This document shows, piece by piece, positions 58,586 to 64,000 of a stretch of 64,000 nucleotides of DNA; position 1 is the first letter of the stretch, and every line of letters begins with the position of its first letter. The notes under the pieces are model-generated. The model searched no databases. It was not told the origin of the DNA and saw only the letters and a list, made by a program, of their open reading frames with translations. Position numbers and translations under genes: made by a program. This stretch comes from Pseudomonadota bacterium (lineage in GTDB: Bacteria > Myxococcota_A > UBA796 > SXON01): positions 1 through 64,000 of the forward strand of contig JAUXTN010000224.1 in NCBI GenBank assembly GCA_030684355.1, in the 5' to 3' direction.

Positions 58586-58879
58586 TCAGGCGGGAAGGTG
58601 GAATCCAGGGCGAGCAATCCGTCCGAGATCCGGCCCCTGGAAGTGCAGCGACCAGACGACCTCAATGAGGAAGTCCACCAGCGCCTCCTTGAGCGGGTTC
58701 TCGATCCAGTCGGGCACCTTCGGAACGTCCACGCTGCGGAGCGCGTCGAGCATCGCCGCACGGACCCAGCGCTTCTTGGCGACGCCGGTGCCGGGGCCGA
58801 AGAGATCCTCGGCCAAGACCATGAGCCGCTGGAGCGAGGGGAGGAGCCACGAGGGGAGCTTGATGGCGGAGAGGTCCAT
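58586..58879 (-). CDS. Small holin-like protein (97 aa)
   Basis: The product starts MDLSAIKLPSWLLPSLQRLM and continues with LAEDLFGPGTGVAKKRWVRA, VPDWIENPLKEALVDFLIEV and VVWSLHFQG. The W..NPLKEALVDFLIEVVV pattern, size and place next to a lysozyme-like gene match small phage holins (superfamily 6-type), though the hydrophobic segments are weak. It is 38 nt downstream of the lysozyme-like gene. A non-holin role is possible. Confidence 0.5.
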   Translation of the reverse strand: MDLSAIKLPSWLLPSLQRLMVLAEDLFGPGTGVAKKRWVRAAMLDALRSVDVPKVPDWIENPLKEALVDFLIEVVWSLHFQGPDLGRIARPGFHLPA

Positions 58880-58917
58880 GTTGGTTGCCTTGGCTGGGGT
58901 GAATGGTGAGAGTTGGA

Positions 58918-59880
58918 TCAGGCGGCCAGCGAGCCCGGGAGCGCGACCGGCGCGTCCCGGAGCGTGGGATCGGTGAGGATGTCGCTCGACCGCTTCGTGA
59001 TGAGGTCGTAGAGGCTCCACGGCTTCGTCGGGGGCCCGGTGACCGCGTGCCAGACGCCGGTGACGGCGATCCGGCGCGTGCGGAAGGCCCCGACGCCGAG
59101 CTCGGACCACTCCGACGTGACCGGCGACCACCAGATGTTCCCGTCGGCGTTGTAGTTCCGACGCTCGGGCGCCGACGTGCGCCGGAACTTCGCGGCACAC
59201 GTCCAGGCGTACTGCGCGACCACGTCGAGGGGCGCGGCCGGGCGCCGGCGAGGGTCCTCGGCGTACCAGGCCACGAGCCGTCGGGCGGGGCCGAGCGCGC
59301 CGGATGCGCCCTGGTGGACGGTGCGGTTGTAGTACAGGACCATCGCCCGCTCGGTCGAGACGCCGAGGAGCCGCGCAATTTCAACCGCGCCCGCCATGTA
59401 CTCGGACTCGGCCGCGACGCGGGCCTGCACTCGCTGGAACGCGGGCCAGCGCCCAGCCGTGGCGAATCGGGTCGCCCACGGGTCGGCCCACAGGACCACA
59501 CCATCGACGGCCTCGAGGCTCGCGCGGCCGGTCACGTCGAGCAGCTTCGCCCAGCTCGCCCCGAAGAAGCGGGCGAACGCGACTGGGTCCGCGGCGGCCA
59601 TCGCGCGGAGCAGCCCACCGAGCGAGCCCGACTTCTGCGTCCACTGGAGGATTCCGTAGCTCACCCCGTTGCCGTCGAGGTTGCGCTGGACGGACCAGAA
59701 CTGTCCCTCGTGCTCGCTCGTCTTGCGGAGCAGCGTCGGGATCCAATCGGTGATGAAGCTCTCCACACGTTCCTCCAGTTGTTTCGCAGTGCGACGCCCC
59801 GATGGCGAGGCGGCCGCGGCGAGCACGAGCAGTCCGATGGCCCCTGCGCCGAGCAGGAGCGGGGTGTTGTTGCGGCTCAT
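58918..59880 (-). CDS. Membrane-anchored lysozyme/chitosanase-like protein (320 aa)
   Basis: Residues 7-25 (PLLLGAGAIGLLVLAAAA) form a TM or signal-anchor. The next segment, LLRKTSEHEGQFWSVQRNLD, GNGVSYGILQWTQKSGSLGG (Glu58), has the lysozyme-superfamily look: a catalytic Glu, then a G-x-SYGILQW beta-turn region and a later Asp. Further on, ARLLGVSTERAMVLYYNRTV and VAQYAWTCAAKFRRT form the helical C-terminal lobe. With the adjacent small holin-like gene it makes a plausible lysis or wall-penetration cassette for a phage or conjugative element. Confidence 0.6.
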   Translation of the reverse strand: MSRNNTPLLLGAGAIGLLVLAAAASPSGRRTAKQLEERVESFITDWIPTLLRKTSEHEGQFWSVQRNLDGNGVSYGILQWTQKSGSLGGLLRAMAAADPVAFARFFGASWAKLLDVTGRASLEAVDGVVLWADPWATRFATAGRWPAFQRVQARVAAESEYMAGAVEIARLLGVSTERAMVLYYNRTVHQGASGALGPARRLVAWYAEDPRRRPAAPLDVVAQYAWTCAAKFRRTSAPERRNYNADGNIWWSPVTSEWSELGVGAFRTRRIAVTGVWHAVTGPPTKPWSLYDLITKRSSDILTDPTLRDAPVALPGSLAA

Positions 59881-59946
59881 GGGAGCCCCCGCGAGCTAAG
59901 CGGCTGGTTACCGCTCATCTGTGTCCGCTGCGAGAGGAGGCTACCG

Positions 59947-60276
59947 ATGTCCGTCGCCGCGTTGTTCGAGGGGCCCGCTGCCGAGGCGATCGGGTGCGAG
60001 TACATTCCGGTTGCGACCGAGGCAGTCTTCGAAGAGCTCTGGGTCCCCGCCTGCGGCACCCTGGGGCTGCGCTGGGTCCCTTGCTTCCAAAGCGGGATTC
60101 CGATCACGTCCGAGGACTTGCCCGACGTGATCGACGAACTCGATCGGCTGCGTTGCTGGGTGGCCGACCACGCGGAGGTGGACACCCGCCAGTGGTGGTT
60201 GGACAGGATCGATCGGCTGCGATCGGCGCTGCACCGGGTGCGGGACGTGGCCGAACCTGACGTGTGGATCGGCTGA
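59947..60276 (+). CDS. Hypothetical protein (109 aa)
   Basis: ATG at 59947 follows a strong SD (GAGAGGAGG). The product (ALFEGPAAEAIGCEYIPVAT, VPACGTLGLRWVPCFQSGIP, DLPDVIDELDRLRCWVADHA) is an ordinary alpha/beta protein of unknown family. It is the only plus-strand gene in the phage-like segment, lying between the lysozyme-like and helicase genes. Being oppositely oriented, it may be an inserted extra gene (moron-like). Confidence 0.6.
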   Translation: MSVAALFEGPAAEAIGCEYIPVATEAVFEELWVPACGTLGLRWVPCFQSGIPITSEDLPDVIDELDRLRCWVADHAEVDTRQWWLDRIDRLRSALHRVRDVAEPDVWIG

Positions 60277-60283
60277 CGGGCGT

Positions 60284-63200
60284 TCATGCTGCCCCCTGAC
60301 CGATGTCGTCGGCCTCGTAGCCTTCCTCGGCCGAGAGCAGGTTCCGCGGGATCGTCCGCCCCCACCACCAGCGGCCGGCCTCCGCGAGTTCGCCGAACTT
60401 GAGCCCGGAGCCCGGGGCCTGCGCGAGGAAGGCCTGCCACCCGGCCTCGGTCGGCGGAAGCACGGTGACACCCGCCGTCCCCGACGCCGCGGCTCCGTTG
60501 ACCACACGCAGGCCGGCCGGCGCCACGACGGGCACCTTCTGACTCTGGGCGTTGTAGTAGGACACCTTGGAGAGTGCGCCGACCACGAGCTCGGCGACCT
60601 GCGGCCACACCCGCTCCACCCAGTGATCAGGCGCGGAGTGCCAGCCCACGCCCGGCCAGTCCCCGGAATAGCGGAGCCGGTCGGTTGCGATCTGGCCGAC
60701 GGCGCGCACCGCGGCGGGTTCCTCGTCGACAGGAAAGTTGGCACCGTAGTGCTCGGGCTTGAGCGTGGCGAATCGGGTGTCGTCGCCCTTGAACAGCCGC
60801 CACGACGCCTCGCCCGCCGCGCGCGCGGCGATCTGGCCGTCCTTCGTGACCTTGCCGAACTCGACGTAGTCGACCTTGCTCGCGTTCCACGCGCTCGGGA
60901 TGCCGACGTGGAGCCCCTCGTAGAGCGGGCCGCCGCCCTCTGGCACGAGCACCGGGTTCTCGCGCACGACCACCGACGCGGACGCCCATGGCCACGCCTC
61001 GACGTTGACCCGCGACAAGTGCTTCAGACGCTCCTCGGCCTCGCCGCGGAGCCGCGCGGCCTCGATGCCGTCGCGGGTGCGCTCGGCGTTGCGGAAGCGC
61101 GCGTTGATGGCGCGGAGGAGCTTGCTCGCCTCGGTCGCGATCTTCTTCTTCGCTTCGGCCTCGCGCTGGGCGCGCACAGCCTCGAGCCGGGCCCGCGTCT
61201 GCTCGGGGTTGCGCGAGATGAGGAGCAGGATCTCCTCCGGCCCCATGTCCATTTGGGCGCCGGGATTATTCGTGTCACGATCCTGCGACTTCAGCAGTTG
61301 CGTCATCCAGCCGCGTTTGCCCTGGATGAGATTGAAGCGAAGCCCGTCCTGCGAACGGCGCGCGAAGTAGTAGTAGATCGCGATGGCGGAGAGGGTGTTC
61401 CCCTGCCGCACGCCGCGCCCGTTGCGCTGCTGGAGAGTCGCGGGCTCCCACGGGAGATCCAGGTGGTGGATCGCGCAGGTCCGCGTCTGGAGGTCGATGC
61501 CCTCGTAGGCGATCTGGTTGGCGATCACCACGTCGAACTTCGGCAGGGACTCGGTCTCCGCGTCCCCGTTGAACTCCTTCGCGATGCGCTGGCGGTCGGC
61601 GGCGTTGGGGGCCACCACGGCGTTGAGGACGCCGATGCGATCCCGGACGATGCCAGCCGACACCAGCGTTTCGGTGATCCAGCGGTGTGCGGCGACGTTC
61701 TCGACGAACACAATGTGTCCGCACGTCCTGTTGGCGAGCACGCGCTCGGCGAGGGCCTCGAACTTGGGCGAGCCCGCATTGGACACCTGGTCCGCGTTCT
61801 TCCAACTGTAACCCTCGTCCAGCTCGGCATGGATGGCGACGAGCGCCATGCGCGCGAGCAGGCCGAGGATCTTTGCCTTGTCGGACGGGTCGTCCGACTT
61901 CAGCGCCGCCTCGATCTCGCGGACGTAACGGTCGTACTTGGCGTCCTGGCCGGCGTCCATGTCGACTTCAACCATCTCGACCTTGGGGTCGGGCAGCTTC
62001 AGGCCCACGTCCTCGGCGGTCTTGAACTCGCCGTAGCGGAGGATGGTGTCGCGCAGCTCGTGCAGGTTCTGGAACCCAACCACCGCCCCGCGCTCCTCGA
62101 CCTCCATCGAGGGCGTGACGACGGCCTTGATCTCGATCCGCAGGTAGCGGTCGATGAACTGCTCGGGGTCGCGGATGCCCATCCGCCGCCAGGCGTCGGG
62201 GTCGACGTACTGGATGAGGTTGTAGAACTCGAGCGGGCTGTTCTTCGCGGGGGTCGCGGAGAGCAGCACGACGCCGGTCCCGCCGGTACGTTTGCGCACG
62301 GCCGCGCAACGGAAATCCAACTGCCACGCCCGCTTGGACCCGTCGCCGGGGTTCCCCATGAAGCGCGGCACGCCGCCCTCGCGATCCTCGGGCAGGTACA
62401 GGTTCTTGTAGTTCTGCGCCTCGTCCACGATCAGCATGTCGACGCCGATGTCGTCCCACGCGATGCCGGGGTCGTACTCCCAGCCGTCGGCGAGCTCCAT
62501 CTGCTGGGCCACCCACGCGGCGATGCCCTCGCGGAGGATGGCCTCGTCGCGCTCGGACAGCTTCTTGCGCTTCGCCGCGTTGCGACGCCGGAGCGCCACC
62601 TCGCGCTGGATCGCCTCGGTCTGCTCGGCGTAGGCGCGCACGGCCTTCTCGTTCATGCGCGTGCGACCGAGCGCGGTGTATGTGAGCAGCACCACGTCGT
62701 ACTCGCCGGCCTGGAGCCGGGTCCACTTCTCGGCGCGCTCCTGCGGCGTGTCGGTGTCGCTCGTGGCGAAGCCCTTGCGGTCCCCGCGGCTGATGACCTT
62801 CTTCTTCGAGCCGATGACCGCGATGCGGTAGTCGGGGAGCACGCGCTGGATGTCCGCGTACCACTTCCAGATGATGGAGTTGGGAACCAACACCACCGGA
62901 CGCTTGCACCACCCCTCCTGCCGGGCGCGCGCGAGCACGCCGATGCCGGTGTAGGTCTTGCCAACGCCCACGTCGAAGGCGAGCAGCCCGCCGCGGTTGG
63001 CGAGGATGCGCCGGGCGCCGGCCACCTGGTGGGCGTGGAGGCGCGGCCCGTCCTTCTTCCAGCGCGCGATGGCGAGCGGCTCGGCGGTGTAGGTCGGTGC
63101 GATGTAGCCGCGGAACTGGCGGTTGTAGGCGTTCTCGATGGTGAGGCGCCGCTCGGGCGTCGCACCCGCCCAGCCCTTGAAGCTGGCGTCCCACTCGGCC

Positions 63201-64000
63201 GCCTTCTTCATGCGGATCTTGTCGATGTCCTTCTCGTTGTCGTCGTCGAACTTCTTGGACGGCGAGAAGAGCGTCTTGTCGTGGTTGATCCAGCCTACGA
63301 TCAGCAGGACCTCGGGGTGCAGCTCCCGGTCCTTCTTGCTGAGCTCCTCGTACTGCCAGCCGCGCGGCACGACCAAGCCACCCTGGCGGACGAACTCGAC
63401 GTCGTCGTAGCCGGTGTAGGTGGCGTTCACCCAGGACGCTACCAAATCGAGCGGGAGCCAACCCTGCCGTGCTGACACACCCTCGATGTCGTCGAAGATG
63501 GCGGGCTTGATGACCTCGAGGAGCCGCTGGACCTGGGACTTGGCCTGCGCGTCCTCGGGGCGCGCCATCGCCCGGTCCATCTTCGGCCAGAGGGAGCCAG
63601 AGAGGTAGACCTCGGCGGGGAAAAGCTCATTCCAACTGTCACCATCGAGGCACCAACCGGCGGCGAGCACCTTCGCCCGCACATGCTCCGGCGCAAACGC
63701 TCCGCCGAGGCTCGCGTGGTAGTCGAGGAGCTCACCCAGCGAGAGCATCCGCGCGTGCCGGTAGAGGTGCTCGGCCTGGGCGACCACGTCGTCGGCCCGA
63801 CCGGCGAACCGCGGCTCGATGGCCGGCGGCTTGCTGCGGAGGCCGGCGATGAGATGCCCGGCGCGGTCGAACGCGGACAGGAAGCGCTCGGCGCCCGTGG
63901 TGCCGCCGCGCGCGAGCTTGACCAGCTCGATGCTCGCGTGCGGGTTGCCGTTCGCGCGGACCCAGGCGGCGAGCCCTTCGTGGAGCTCCGGCCAGAGCAG
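60284..64000 (-). CDS. Large SNF2-type DEAD helicase, N-terminus outside window
   Basis: The frame is open from the stop at 60284 to the right edge (1238 codons visible). The codons beyond 63787 (LLWPELHEGLAAWVRANGNP, HASIELVKLARGG) are clearly coding, so the start lies outside. Motifs are RLHAHQVAGARRILANRGGL, AFDVGVGKTYTGIGVLARAR (Walker A), VVLVPNSIIWKWYADIQRVL, DMLIVDEAQNYKNL (DEAQ), LLSATPAKNSPLEFYNLIQY, and the C-terminal ANQIAYEGIDLQTRTCAIHH and LQQRNGRGVRQGN. A Lys/Glu/Arg coiled region follows (about 61.1 kb). Such proteins are typical of phages and plasmids, sometimes with N-terminal methylase domains (DarB-like). Confidence 0.8.
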   Translation of the reverse strand: MLWPELHEGLAAWVRANGNPHASIELVKLARGGTTGAERFLSAFDRAGHLIAGLRSKPPAIEPRFAGRADDVVAQAEHLYRHARMLSLGELLDYHASLGGAFAPEHVRAKVLAAGWCLDGDSWNELFPAEVYLSGSLWPKMDRAMARPEDAQAKSQVQRLLEVIKPAIFDDIEGVSARQGWLPLDLVASWVNATYTGYDDVEFVRQGGLVVPRGWQYEELSKKDRELHPEVLLIVGWINHDKTLFSPSKKFDDDNEKDIDKIRMKKAAEWDASFKGWAGATPERRLTIENAYNRQFRGYIAPTYTAEPLAIARWKKDGPRLHAHQVAGARRILANRGGLLAFDVGVGKTYTGIGVLARARQEGWCKRPVVLVPNSIIWKWYADIQRVLPDYRIAVIGSKKKVISRGDRKGFATSDTDTPQERAEKWTRLQAGEYDVVLLTYTALGRTRMNEKAVRAYAEQTEAIQREVALRRRNAAKRKKLSERDEAILREGIAAWVAQQMELADGWEYDPGIAWDDIGVDMLIVDEAQNYKNLYLPEDREGGVPRFMGNPGDGSKRAWQLDFRCAAVRKRTGGTGVVLLSATPAKNSPLEFYNLIQYVDPDAWRRMGIRDPEQFIDRYLRIEIKAVVTPSMEVEERGAVVGFQNLHELRDTILRYGEFKTAEDVGLKLPDPKVEMVEVDMDAGQDAKYDRYVREIEAALKSDDPSDKAKILGLLARMALVAIHAELDEGYSWKNADQVSNAGSPKFEALAERVLANRTCGHIVFVENVAAHRWITETLVSAGIVRDRIGVLNAVVAPNAADRQRIAKEFNGDAETESLPKFDVVIANQIAYEGIDLQTRTCAIHHLDLPWEPATLQQRNGRGVRQGNTLSAIAIYYYFARRSQDGLRFNLIQGKRGWMTQLLKSQDRDTNNPGAQMDMGPEEILLLISRNPEQTRARLEAVRAQREAEAKKKIATEASKLLRAINARFRNAERTRDGIEAARLRGEAEERLKHLSRVNVEAWPWASASVVVRENPVLVPEGGGPLYEGLHVGIPSAWNASKVDYVEFGKVTKDGQIAARAAGEASWRLFKGDDTRFATLKPEHYGANFPVDEEPAAVRAVGQIATDRLRYSGDWPGVGWHSAPDHWVERVWPQVAELVVGALSKVSYYNAQSQKVPVVAPAGLRVVNGAAASGTAGVTVLPPTEAGWQAFLAQAPGSGLKFGELAEAGRWWWGRTIPRNLLSAEEGYEADDIGQGAA

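Noticed and set aside
1-64000. CRISPR array or cas genes.
   Set aside because: No regularly spaced short repeats and no Cas motifs were seen on either strand.

Overview
The window is a 64 kb, very GC-rich bacterial contig. The gene style (eukaryote-like Ser/Thr kinases, an FHA protein, a lipoprotein di-haem cytochrome, an arylsulfatase, many paralogous accessory genes) fits a Myxococcota/Deltaproteobacteria-like or similar high-GC environmental bacterium. That is inference: no rRNA, tRNA or ribosomal protein gene is visible to fix the taxon. Almost everything here is accessory DNA.

Region 1 (1-16.5 kb) is a patchwork of gene blocks punctuated by six copies (A-F) of a roughly 110-bp repeat, all in the same orientation. 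The fuller copies encode a 31-36 residue peptide with a conserved YRTFW(I/V)DP core. The blocks hold two HTH-antitoxin/PIN-toxin modules (one toxin killed by a nonsense codon, one intact) plus a PIN remnant, a two-gene membrane operon, an ATP-grasp gene, an arylsulfatase, decayed fragments (second sulfatase, alpha/beta hydrolase, HExxH zincin), a divergent FHA / Ser-Thr kinase pair whose kinase carries a fibrinogen-like and EGF-like ectodomain, and a RoxA-like di-haem cytochrome.

Region 2 (16.7-54.3 kb) is a dense defence island. It contains a DUF6602 nuclease-like protein with a HEPN protein, a PD-(D/E)XK-like protein, a Shedu (DUF4263) nuclease, and a complete Wadjet type II operon (jetABCD). 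Upstream of Wadjet lie a Ser/Thr kinase and a DUF3892 protein, divergent from a WYL regulator preceded by two tandem 21-bp palindromic operators. Next comes a DISARM-like operon: a 1774-aa DEAD/DUF1998 helicase, a SNF2 helicase, a 1306-aa N6-adenine methylase and an HNH nuclease. The island ends with a run of AlbA_2, AbiGi-like and HEPN genes. Several stand-alone genes share a GGCTA promoter element exactly 10 nt before their ATG, which suggests leaderless transcripts from one promoter class.

Region 3 (54.6-64 kb) is mostly minus-strand and phage- or mobile-element-like: a large SNF2-type helicase running off the right edge, a membrane-anchored lysozyme-like protein, a small holin-like protein, a cytosine-C5 methyltransferase and a GHKL ATPase/HExxH protein translationally coupled to it.

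No CRISPR array, rRNA or convincing tRNA gene was found. Family calls rest on motifs read by eye; no database search was run.
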